Part shown: positions 24,608 through 34,172 of the stretch, in pieces
Layout of the letters: the number at the start of each line of letters is the position of its first letter
Numbering within the stretch: the stretch's first letter is position 1
Source: Zymoseptoria tritici IPO323
Taxonomy: Eukaryota > Ascomycota > Dothideomycetes > Mycosphaerellales > Mycosphaerellaceae
Direction of reading: 5' to 3'
Assembly: GCF_000219625.1 (NCBI RefSeq)
Contig: NC_018216.1
Span: forward strand, 1,736,001 to 1,800,000
DNA length: 64,000 bases
Position numbers and translations under genes: made by a program
The notes under the pieces: generated by a model
The model's input: only the letters and a program-made list of their open reading frames with translations
Databases searched by the model: none
What the model was told of the DNA's origin: nothing

Positions 24608-26022
24608 GGTGCAAGAAGTCTTAGGCGATGTTTCCCAGCATCCGACCGGAGACGCAGCTGGTACGGGTGGTCAAAGGCCAGTGAACGAGGTCGTGTGTTA
24701 GACGGGCTCGTCTGAGGGCGCCGACCTGCCTGCAGGCTGTAGCGGAAGCCGTCGCGCGGTCCACATGAAGGCTCGCGTCGAGCGCTATGTCGTGTCGCTC
24801 GTTGTAGGGTCGGAATAGGCGCAAGAATGTTATACCGTCGCGAGGCCGCTACGCTTGATATACCGTTCTCGGTTTCGGAGCTTTCGTTGGCCAGCGAGGT
24901 ATTCGTTCGGTTGGGTCGCGCGAGGAATGTGTTCGGCCCAGCAAGATCTTTGTTCCATGCGATCCTGCACAATTTGTAGATATTAATGCAGCATTGAGAC
25001 GGGCGCAAAGTGCTATGGCGCAGCTCCAGAGAGTGTCGTCGGAGCTGATGGCGCAGGTCTTCGTTTGAGGCTAAGGCTGACGGGGGTCAGGTCCGTGCGG
25101 GCGCGGCTAGGATGGCAGCATCTTTTTGGGCAATGCAGTTTCTACTCGACCTTCGACCACGGGCAATACTTTTGATGGACAACACTTTCAGGTCGTTTCT
25201 GCTCGAAAATACAGACTCAACGTAGCGATCAACGCATCGCAGGGACGGCCAAACGAAAGATGGCGCTTTCAAACCGTCGACCGGCAAGGCTCGAGTCAAA
25301 CGACATTGACAGTCTCTTCCATCAGACCATCGGCCGACAACATCGCCAGTATCGTTCTGTATAGAGCTTCCAGCATTGACCGAGCCAGCAAAATGGAGAT
25401 GTCTCTATCCTCCAGCTCAAAATACAACACTCCAATCCAATCAGGACCACCTCGTGCGGTGCATCTCACACGGCAGCGTGTAGACACATCGCCGACAAGA
25501 CCTTAAGAGCAACGGTCTTGATGCACAACTCCCGAACTTCCCTCGAAACTTTCACCGTACAAATCTCGCTCGGTTGGCTTTGGACGGTGCAGTTTGAGCC
25601 GAAGCACGGAGGCCTCACATGATCCTGCCTGGATCTGATCAGGCCTTCCTGCATCGAGTTCACATCTCACGGTGAAGAAGTCAGACCGGAGCTCCAGCGG
25701 ACGTTCTGTCTGCTGATCTCGAGACATCATGTCTTTGGTCTACCTCATGGTCTTCGAACGGTGCCGCAGAAACATCTGACCCCGGACGCCCCATACCACG
25801 CGGCTACCCGGATATAAGCTTACTTTGCTCCGAGGTCTTGCACTTCCCCGCCATTACCAGATTACCGGCTCATCGTTCATGCGTCTGTTGGTCATTTAGA
25901 CATCTACGGACCTCAACTACACTGCTTTTGACAAATAGCACTGAGCAATACATTGTTCGTTGAGACTCAGACATCTCATCCCGACCCTTGATACCATCCT
26001 GAATCCCACTGCCTTGTAGCCG
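24608..26022. other. Divergent intergenic region with one MITE
   Basis: This 1.4-kb region lies between the divergent Rho GEF and monooxygenase genes. Apart from MITE copy B (25406-25614) I see no gene. It should hold both promoters, and the element lies about 410 bp upstream of the monooxygenase ATG. Confidence 0.6.
25406..25614. mobile_element. MITE copy B
   Basis: A 209-bp element. Its whole length aligns, in inverse orientation, with copy D at 28611-28829. Shared blocks include CACCTCGTGCGGTGCAT, GGCAGCGT, TCGACAAGACC/CCGACAAGACC and GCAGTTTGAGC. The right terminus GTGCAGTTTGAGCCGAAGCA followed by CGGAGG is well kept; the left terminus has lost several bases. Confidence 0.75.
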
Positions 26023-28361
26023 ATGCCACTCAAGATGGGGATCAAGCATGATGCGCCAAACAGCATATATGGCAACAACCAAGTCGATGACATTGAAGTA
26101 AACCACCCGACAGCCGAACGAGATGGACTCCTCATTCCAGACCGAGACGAGCATGGTTACCAAATCCGGGAGCAGCCCTACGGCACTAAACGTCAAGTGA
26201 AAGTCATCCTTATGGGAGCAGGTGCATCAACGTTGAATTTTCTCAAGAAAGCGGAAGAAGAAATGAGCAACCTCGATATTACAGTATACGAGAAGAACCA
26301 TGATGTTGGAGGTACCTGGCTGGAGAATCGTTACCCTGGCTGTGCGTGCGACATTCCGAGCGTCAATTACCAGGTATGCATGCAGATGTACAGGCGGTCC
26401 GTGGCAGGCATACTAACGATGTCCCTGCAGTTCAGTTGGGCCATCAAGCTTTGGACACATTTCTACAGTTTTTCGCCGGAGATCTGGCAGTAATTTGCCT
26501 CGTCCCTTGCGTTCGAGCTATCGCTGACAGTTCTGCCCTTCTGTTAGGTACATCAAGGGGCTCTACGATGAGGGCGATTTCATTAACAAGTACATCAAAC
26601 TACGACACACCATTCAGCATGTCGAATGGAATGAAGCCAAAGGCAAATGGGAGATCAAAGTCCAAAACATGGAGACAGGCGAGGAACTCGAGGACGAAGC
26701 AGAGTATTTCATCAACGCTGGAGGCGTATTGAACAACTTCAAATGGCCGGACATTCCTGGTCTCCATGACTTCAAGGGCAAGTTGATGCACTCTGCTGCA
26801 TATGAAGAAGGATACGATCTCAAAGACAAGAAGGTCGCGGTCGTTGGAGCCGGCAGTTCAGGGGTGCAGATTGTTGCCAGGATTCAACCGCATGTTCAGC
26901 AGCTTTTTGTGCGTCTATCTCGACTGCATATTTATCGACAGCTACTGACAATGGTTCTAGCACTGGATCCGCTCACCCATCTGGATCACAGCCGGATTCG
27001 CCCAAACGTGGGCCGGCAAAGACGGCGCCAACTTCGAATACAGCGAAGAGCAGAAGCAATACCTCAAAGACAATCCCGAGAAGTATCTCGAGTACCGAAA
27101 GCAGGTCGAGAACGAACTCAATCAACGATTCAAGTTCATCATCAAGGGTAGCCAGGAAGCCGCCGAGGCACGCGAGTTCTCCTACAAGCAAATGGAGCGT
27201 AAATTGAACAATGATCCCCGTTTGTGCGACAAGATCATCCCGAAGAACTTTAATCCTGGCTGTCGTCGTCCGACGCCTGCTCCAGGCTATCTCGAAGCGC
27301 TCGTGGCTCCGAACGCAACCATCTTCACCGACGCTATTGGCAAATTCACACCCAACGGCTTCATCGACCATGATGGCAATGAGCACGAGTGTGATGTTGT
27401 CATCTGTGCCACAGGATTCGATACTTCCTGGCTGCCTCGCTTTCCGTTCCGCGCGCATGGAAAGGTAAGGAACCACGTATGAAGGGCACATCACTGTTCT
27501 CCTGCTCAGACTGCATGCTCCAAGCCACTCAGGTCCAAGTCGTGCAGTGCAGTTTGGGCACGATCACGGAGACAGCATGCCTCAGTACTCTGCCTCGTCC
27601 CATCTTTGTCTGATACATCTGCTGACTTCCATTCCTTGCAACTCTAGGACATCCGCGACTTGTGGAATGCCAAAGATGGCGTGACGTCCTATCTCTCCAT
27701 CGGCATCCCAACTTTCCCCAACCAGTAGGTGCACTCAGAGCAAATGATCCATTCAATGACGAAAGTACTGACCTATTACAGCTTCACCTTCTGTGGCCCA
27801 TACGGTAAGTCTCTAAAGGGTGCAAGGCTTACGGCGCCTGAGACGGTCTCGGCTTGTCTGAAAATCGCTGACCCTTATACCCTTTGGTGTACAGGTCCTC
27901 TTGGCCACGGCTCCTTCATGCCCTTGATCGAGCGATGGACGACCTACATGTTCTCCGTCATTTCCAAAGCACAAGAAGAAAACATCAAATCCTTCACTCC
28001 CAAAATGGCTCCTTCGCGAGCATTTCGTCAACATGCGGACCTCTTCTTGCAGCGTACGGCGTGGACCAGTCCGTGTCGCTCCTGGTTCAAGCAAGGCAAG
28101 AACGACGGCCAAGCAGCGATCTACCCCGGCAGTCGGCTGCATTTCTTGCATTTGTTGAAAAGTCCGAGGTTTGAGGATTTTGAGATTCAGAGTTGGGATG
28201 AGAATCCCTTTACGTTCTTGGGCAATGGATTCGATACGAGGGAGTTCGATGGGCGGGATATCACTGATTATCTCGGTCTGCTGGGTGATGGCAAAGATGT
28301 TCAGCCGCAGTATGGAGAGGAGTTGATGGGCAAGCTGGCGGGTTGGTCGATTGGGAAGTGA
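26023..28361 (+). CDS. Flavin-containing monooxygenase, Baeyer-Villiger (cyclohexanone monooxygenase)-like
   Basis: A 613-aa FAD- and NADPH-dependent monooxygenase. Seven exons: 26023-26373, 26431-26489, 26548-26908, 26961-27464, 27648-27724, 27782-27804 and 27895-28361. The first Rossmann motif is GAGASTLNFLKKA near residue 65. YEKNHDVGGTWLENRYPGC is the FAD-contact segment typical of this class. The signature FKGKLMHSAAY matches FxGxxxHxxx(W/Y). The second Rossmann motif is GAGSSGVQIVARIQP, followed by WIRSPIWI, and the usual ATGFDTSW closes the core. Substrate cannot be told from sequence; steroid or alicyclic ketones and secondary-metabolite intermediates are family possibilities. The signature ends in Tyr where Baeyer-Villiger enzymes usually have Trp. 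The fourth intron (183 bp) contains a MITE remnant. The sixth exon is only 23 nt. The gene is flanked by inverted MITE copies. Confidence 0.9.
27495..27574. mobile_element. MITE remnant C inside a monooxygenase intron
   Basis: About 80 bp within the 183-bp intron 27465-27647. The left part (CCTGCTCAGACTGCATGCTC then CAAGCCACTC) matches the left terminal repeat of copy E. The right part (GTGCAGTTTGGGCACGATCA then CGGAG) matches the right terminus of copies B and D. The element centre is missing. Confidence 0.55.
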
Positions 28362-28610
28362 GGCTGAGCCCGGTAGTAGTGAGTTGTGTACTTCTCGCCT
28401 ACACTATATTGCGCAAACAGTCCAGTCATCCCAGTGTCGCTTTAGGCTCCTGCGGTCGAAGAGTTCCAGAATGCTCGCATCTACTTTCTTGGTCGATCAG
28501 CGACTCCATCCATTGATCACGCGTGCTCGTTATGTCATCGAGCCGACATCCCATGGCCGAGCGCTTACCAAAAGCCGACAAGTTTCTACCATATCTTGGC
28601 TAGCAACATC

Positions 28611-28829
28611 TACCTCCGTGCTTCCGCTCAAACTGCACAATCAAAGCTGACCGAGCGATATCTGTATAGTGAAAGTTGCGCAGAAACTTAGGGACATGTG
28701 CATTAGGATAGTTGCTCTTGCGGTCTTGTCGACAATGTGTCTCTACGCTGCCATGTGACATGCACCGCACGAGGTGGGCCTAATTGGATTGGTCCGGGGT
28801 GCTGCAGTTTGAGCGGAAAGATGGAGGTA
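28611..28829. mobile_element. MITE copy D, 219 bp, intact ends
   Basis: The left terminus starts TACCTCCGTGCTTCCGCTCA and continues AACTGCA. The right terminus is its inverse complement (TGCAGTTTGAGCGGA, AAGAT, GGAGGTA) with one 5-base mismatch block. Both ends carry TA, as expected of a Tc1/mariner-type target. There is no open reading frame of note, so the element is non-autonomous. Confidence 0.8.
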
Positions 28830-29422
28830 AGTCTAGCCCGCGGTCGGCGCCCGCGGTTGCGTCGATGGGTCATGCATGCTAGCATAGACTGACTTGGCGG
28901 AACGGCGCTCGTGCATGGCGACCAGGATGATGATAAGCACAGCCGCTCGGGGAGTATGTGCGGTAAACCACACTGGTGAATATCGCCGCGTCACATTCTC
29001 TGTGGTCAAGTCACGCGAGACGGACTCTGGTCCGAAGTTCTGATTGTGATTGAATGAAAAGGGTCACCAGGGAGATATACTTCTTCCCGAGCCAAGACGC
29101 ATTAGGCGGAGAGAGAGCGTGCATCGTGGGGAAGCGAGTTTCGATCATGTAACAGTATAATGAGCCTTCTGGGGTGCAGCGAAATGCCTCAAAGGCGGCG
29201 GATGGAAGAGATGAGTAAGAGATGCAGTGGGAAGAAAGCATGCCGTCAAGGTCTCGCCATGCACTTGGACAAGAATTGGTGCTCGGCTTGTTCTGGTGGT
29301 GTGTAACATGTCCCTCGAATCTTGATGCTGGGAGGCGTGGTTGACTATGCTTTTGTCGTGCATGCGCGAGCACGATCACATCGATCAAGGCTCGGCATAT
29401 TCGGGTCGGTGGAGTTTTTTGA

Positions 29423-29428
29423 GATAAG
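29423..29428 (+). promoter_or_regulatory. GATAAG site (AreA-type)
   Basis: AGATAAG fits HGATAR, the site bound by nitrogen-regulatory GATA factors. It lies 650 bp upstream of the amino-acid permease start. Binding is inferred only. Confidence 0.25.
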
Positions 29429-29780
29429 CATCCCTGCGTGGCCAAGCCTGTGTTGTGGAAGGATTCTGGAACGTTGTGTGTCACTTTCGTCGGTGAGGCT
29501 GTGATTGCGATACTCTGTCGAATCTGCATTGTATGAAGTGAAGTATGATGATACCCTGGCTCACGACAAGGAAGCCGCATTTGGCAGGGTGATGTTGAAG
29601 AAAATAGGCTTTGAGCGGAGCCTTTTCGCGGCACGCCTTCCATGTCACGCCACGTGACGCCAGGGCACCAAAGTCATCTCTCCAGCGGTATGACTTTCAA
29701 GGTCAGACTCATCACACCGACGACCCGAGGACGAAATGACCTCCAAATCGAGGCTGAACGGATCGCACCTTCCTAGCTGC

Positions 29781-29814
29781 GATAAGACTCCGGAAGGCGA
29801 AGCCGTTTTTATCA
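29781..29814. promoter_or_regulatory. Pair of GATA-type sites upstream of the permease
   Basis: CGATAAG (29780-29786, +) and TTATCA (29809-29814, i.e. TGATAA on -) form two HGATAR sites about 28 bp apart and 265-300 bp before the permease ATG. Amino-acid permeases are classic AreA targets, so nitrogen control is plausible but unproven. Confidence 0.35.
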
Positions 29815-30077
29815 AGGCGAATCCTTCGCGTATCTTTGCGGGCACGAATGGCGATGGACAGCCAAGCCGGCGCCATGGTTGCATTCGGTTCAATTCGTGA
29901 TACCGGCCTTGGTATTGCACCTGTTGCACCTTGGCGTGGGAGGTATCATAACGCGATCGTTTCCCTGCTCTTTCCGACCTGCCGATGAGGTGACAAGCAT
30001 CGGCTGCCATCACATCGCTGTCGCCGCAGTACATCTCTTTCCTGATTCCCTCAATCTCTCAAAGAGATACTGCAAAG

Positions 30078-32090
30078 ATGGTGGGCTGGAAACGCAACAA
30101 CTCGGCGGCCGTTGTCGAGGCCCCGTCTTCTGGCAACAACTCGGACACGGAGAAGAATGCTCACTACCACCATGATTCCGCCTCGCCAGATATCGCGGTG
30201 GGTGATCAAGGCCAGCTCAGCGACCCTAACGATGCCAACCACAGCCTTCATCGTGGTCTCCAGGCTCGTCAGGTATCTATGATTGCCATCGGTGGTGCCA
30301 TCGGAACTGGTTTGATTATCAACACTGGAACTGCGCTCGCGAATACTGGTCCCGCTCCTCTTGTCATCTCTTGTATGTCGAGATCTGCCAGGACATCAAA
30401 TGACACACAGAGCTAACAAAAAACGCAGACAGTCTCGTTGGTGTTCTCGTCTTCGTGGTCATGGCCTCTCTCGGTGAAATGGCGACATGGCTTCCCGCTG
30501 CTGGAGGTTTCGCTGTCTACGCTGATCGTTTCGTCGACCCGGCTCTTGGCTTCTCTCTTGGATACACATACTGGTTCAAATATATCATCACCACGCCTAA
30601 TCAGTTAACGGCCGGGGCTCTGGTCATTTCGTACTGGCTGCCAGCTGATCGAGTGAATCCGGGCGTCTGGATCACGATTTTTCTGGTCCTCATCGTCACC
30701 ATCAACGTTCTCGGAATCAAATACTTTGGCGAGATCGAGTTCTGGCTCTCTTCGGTTTGTCGGTCCTAAAACGACGATGCGTAACTATGCTAACACGAAA
30801 TAGATCAAAGTCTTGGTTATTCTAGGGTTGATCCTTCTCAGTCTCATCATCGCTCTTGGAGGCGCGGATGGCGATGTCAGAGGCTTCAGATACTGGAACA
30901 ATCCCGGAGCATTCAACCCATACAAAGGAAGCGGTAGCTGGGGACGTTTCCTCGCCGTCTGGCAATCGATGGTCACGGCTGTGTTCGCATACTTGGGAAC
31001 TGAACTCGTCGGTGTCACTGTTGGAGAAGCCCAGAATCCTCGCAAGGTGAGCGCAAAGAAGGCCCAAACCACGACTATGCTAACGAATCGTAGAATGTCC
31101 CACGAGCCATCAAGCTCACATTCTACCGCATCTGCGTGTTCTACATATGTTCCGTCATCCTCCTCGGAATGTGCGTACCGTACAACAGCGACGAGCTCGC
31201 ATTCGCCAAGAAGGCCAAACTTGGAGCCGCTGCATCTCCCGTGAGTGATGGAAACGATGTAAACAGCGCACAGAGTCACTGACTTTCGCACAGTTCGTCG
31301 CTGCTATCAAGCTCGCCGGCATCGATGTCCTCCCAGGTCTCCTCAACGCTTGCATCCTGATTTTCGTCTTCAGCGCTGCCAACTCTGACCTCTACATCGC
31401 ATCTCGTACACTTCATGGCCTTGCTCTCAAAGGTCATGCGCCCAGATTTCTGGCCACGACAAGCAAAGTGAGATTAATCAATTGAATCTTCGACGTCAAT
31501 TCCAATTGTGCTAACCCGAAATCCAGCGCGGCGTGCCCTTCTATGCTCTTGGACTCTCCTCCCTCATTTGCTGCATCGCGTACATGAACGTCTCGACGGG
31601 ATCCCAGATCGTCTTTGGCTACTTCGTCAACCTCGTCTCCATTTTCGGTCTCCTCACCTGGATCTCCATCCTTGTCTCCCACATCTACTTCGTCAAAGCC
31701 CGTCGCGCACAAGGCGTACCAGACAGCAGTCCGCTACTCCGGTACCGCTCGCCGTTCGGTCTGATCGGAACTTACTGCGCGCTTGCGTTCTGCATTCTCA
31801 TCGCTGTGACCAAGAACTTCACCGTCTTCACCCCGGGCACCTATGGCAGCTTCGACTACAAGAACTTCATCACTGGATACCTTGGAATCCCGCTGTATTT
31901 GATCATGATTGTCGGATACAAGTATGGTCGCAAGACACACCAAGTCAAGCCTGAGGTGGCGGACCTGTGGTCGGGCAAGGACGTCATTGACCGCGATGAA
32001 CAGATGTGGATCGAGAAGGAGGCCGCGGATCGTGCCAATGGGCGGGACGGTAGCTGGTTTTACCGACACTCGCTCGGATATATCTTCTGA
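30078..32090 (+). CDS. Amino-acid permease, Dip5-like (YAT/APC family)
   Basis: A plasma-membrane proton/amino-acid symporter of the yeast amino-acid transporter family, 582 aa. Six exons: 30078-30372, 30429-30754, 30804-31046, 31094-31240, 31294-31467 and 31527-32090. After a hydrophilic N-terminus comes HRGLQARQVSMIAIGGAIGT, the conserved TM1 region with GAIGTGLI. VVMASLGEMATWLP and GYTYWFKYIITTPNQLTA follow in TM2-TM4. The segment RVNPGVWITIFLVLIVTINV and then FRYWNNPGAF resemble dicarboxylic amino-acid permease Dip5 and its filamentous relatives. About 12 hydrophobic segments can be counted. Five introns are 47-59 bp with CTAAC branch sites. GATA-type sites upstream fit nitrogen control. 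Glu/Asp as substrate is inferred from resemblance only. Confidence 0.92.
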
Positions 32091-32803
32091 GCGGTGTTTC
32101 GGCAGCGTTGGAGGACATGGCTTTATGTGCATAGTCACGAGAACAATGATATGAGTCTGATCTTTATTCGCTACTCCGTAGCAGGACTCGTGGTGTGGTG
32201 AAGCTCATGTCTCGCTACATACCATTTTTCGCAAACTCCGCTGAGCAGCAAGTGGTCAGCGACAACACCAACCTGGACTCGATGGGTAAGAGAGCTGATA
32301 AGACATGACTACCTGTGGTGACAGGATCGGATCTCCTGGTCGAGACACGCTGCCACCGTACTTTACTAAACCTGGACCCTGCCTTTCTGCCGGTGGACTG
32401 TCGCGATGCCACGATTTTCAAGAATCAACAACCCACCAATACACATAGACGGCGACTTCCAATCATCAAATCTCTCTTCCAGCGATAACTTGCTTGTATT
32501 GGCGAAGAAAATTAGGTCAGCTCGCCGCCTGGTCTCATGCCGCGGTTGTCAAAATTCCCATACCGTAAAACGCGCAGACGATCAAAAGGCGCGAATTTTG
32601 GAAAATGCCTCAAGGGGTCGCGAAACAACGACATCACGGGAATCTGACTGAGACACAAAGCTGGATGGTCTACGCAGACGACGAGAGGTAGGGCGTGAAA
32701 CGTGAGCACTATAAATTCTTTATATCTCTCTCATTTGCGGTCGCTCCTTCTTGATCCTTCCATATCAAGATAATCACAAAATTCGCATTTCAAAGCAGTC
32801 GCC
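32091..32803. other. Intergenic between permease and ankyrin genes
   Basis: A 0.7-kb interval with the permease 3' flank and the ankyrin-gene promoter. No other gene or repeat was seen. Confidence 0.55.
32710..32716 (+). promoter_or_regulatory. TATA box candidate for the ankyrin gene
   Basis: TATAAAT lies 94 bp before ATG 32804. A pyrimidine-rich tract (TATATCTCTCTCATTT and CTCCTTCTTGATCCTTCC) follows, a common start-site arrangement in filamentous fungi. Confidence 0.5.
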
Positions 32804-33780
32804 ATGTCTCTGTGTTTCGATCAAGCATACACAGCACTCCGAAACGGTCGCATCTCCTACGAGCAGTATCTTCATGAAGTACTCGCAAACTTCGCAGATA
32901 CCAGACATGCTAGTCATGCCCTTCTCAAGCGATCATGGGAATTCAGCATCAACGATCCAGTCGGCAACTCCATCCGTGAGGCAGTCTTGAGTACACCAAC
33001 GGTCTCACATCAAGGTAAGCTCTACTCTGTCCCAGAACATCATCTCGTAACAATACTAAAAACCCTCCAGACCTGCAAACCCACCTCCTCCCACTCTACC
33101 TCTCAGTCCTGCACTCTTCCCTCCCTTCCCTCCGCCATCACCTCTCTCATCCAATGGCTCAACACAAACCAATTCTTCGATCTCTCCTCACCCTCGCCGC
33201 CTCGGTCTCCTCCGCTCAGATCCTACACTACCTCCTCTCTGCCCACCCTACGCTCTCCCTCCAAGAGACCAATACCTCTCTGGCCCTCTCATACACCCGG
33301 CGCACTGCACCGATGCTAGACGTCCTATACAACCATGATTGGCGGAGTATACGGAACTCTGCCACAGAGTTCCAGCGAGCGACGGAATGGGCTTTGCATA
33401 CCCACGCGGAAGAGTTGGACTGGTTCCTGGCTCATGGTGGGATTGTGAACCAAGAAGTCCTGACGAGAACGACCCGCTGTCAGACCAAGATCGCAGCTGA
33501 TTGTGTGGCTTTACTGCTCGAGAGGGGTGGAGTGGAAATGTTCAAGCAGACGGGAGTGTTGCAGATGGCGGCTAGAAGAGGTCAGGCGGAACTGGTCAGG
33601 ATGCTGGTCGAGGCTGGGGTGGATGTCGATGAGGTGGTACAATTGGAGAGGTATAGAGAAGGGACGACGACGTTAGATGAGGCGGCGAGAGGAGGGCATG
33701 TGGAGATTGCGAGAATGTTGGTGGCGTACGGTGCGGGTATGAGGAGTAGTGGAGGCAGACTTGCTAGTGCTAGACTTTAG
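32804..33780 (+). CDS. Ankyrin-repeat protein
   Basis: A 306-aa protein in two exons, 32804-33014 and 33071-33780, with a 56-bp intron (gtaagc...ccctccag). The N-terminal 70 residues look helical (FDQAYTALRNGRISYEQYLH). The middle is Ser/Leu-rich. At least two ankyrin repeats are clear near the C-terminus: LQMAARRGQAELVRMLVEAG and LDEAARGGHVEIARMLVAYG. Weaker ones precede them (LLTLAASVSSAQILHYLLSA; EELDWFLAHGGIVNQEVL). No signal peptide or catalytic domain was seen. Such short ankyrin proteins are numerous in Dothideomycetes and their partners are unknown. Confidence 0.88.
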
Positions 33781-34172
33781 ACGAGACAATGGTCAGTCAT
33801 CTACATATCACGAGTGAGTTTGACATCCGGTGAGTGTACAACGAAGTACATTTTGCAGTATGTGGTGCCAGACCCTATGGTATCCTAGCTATGGTGTGAT
33901 TCTCGATGGCTCCGTTGAGCATGCAAGCTCTGTTGGTTCGATGGCAGACTGCCTTCGACTTCGCTACACGTCTGGATCATCACCTTGCGGCGTATTCCAA
34001 TGCACTCGAAATCAAGACAATTCGTTCTCCAATCGATGTGTCCAACGATTCATGACTTTCCTTCCCAAAACCCAAAGCCAGTCATGTCATCGTGATCCAT
34101 TTCGAACGTTTGATCGTCGTTGCCCTGTCACCCTATTCACTTCACCCGTTGTTCCTTCCCTACTGATTCACC
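33781..34172. other. Intergenic between convergent genes
   Basis: A 0.39-kb stretch between the ankyrin stop and the stop of the P-loop protein gene. Nothing recognisable was seen. Confidence 0.6.

Larger units (their letters stand above)
28362..30077. other. Intergenic region with MITE D and the permease promoter
   Basis: A 1.7-kb interval between the monooxygenase and permease genes, which are both on +. It holds MITE D and, closer to the permease, GATA-type sites. A 210-codon frame at 29011-29643 (-) has no domain or splice partner and is not accepted as a gene. Confidence 0.55.

Noticed and set aside
29011..29643. A 210-codon frame on - between MITE D and the permease
   Set aside because: The composition is Ser/His/Arg-rich with no domain, signal peptide or plausible splice extension, and it overlaps other open frames.
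26023..32090. Monooxygenase plus permease as a small metabolic cluster
   Set aside because: The 1.7-kb gap, lack of a backbone synthase or regulator, and a generic permease give no support for a cluster.
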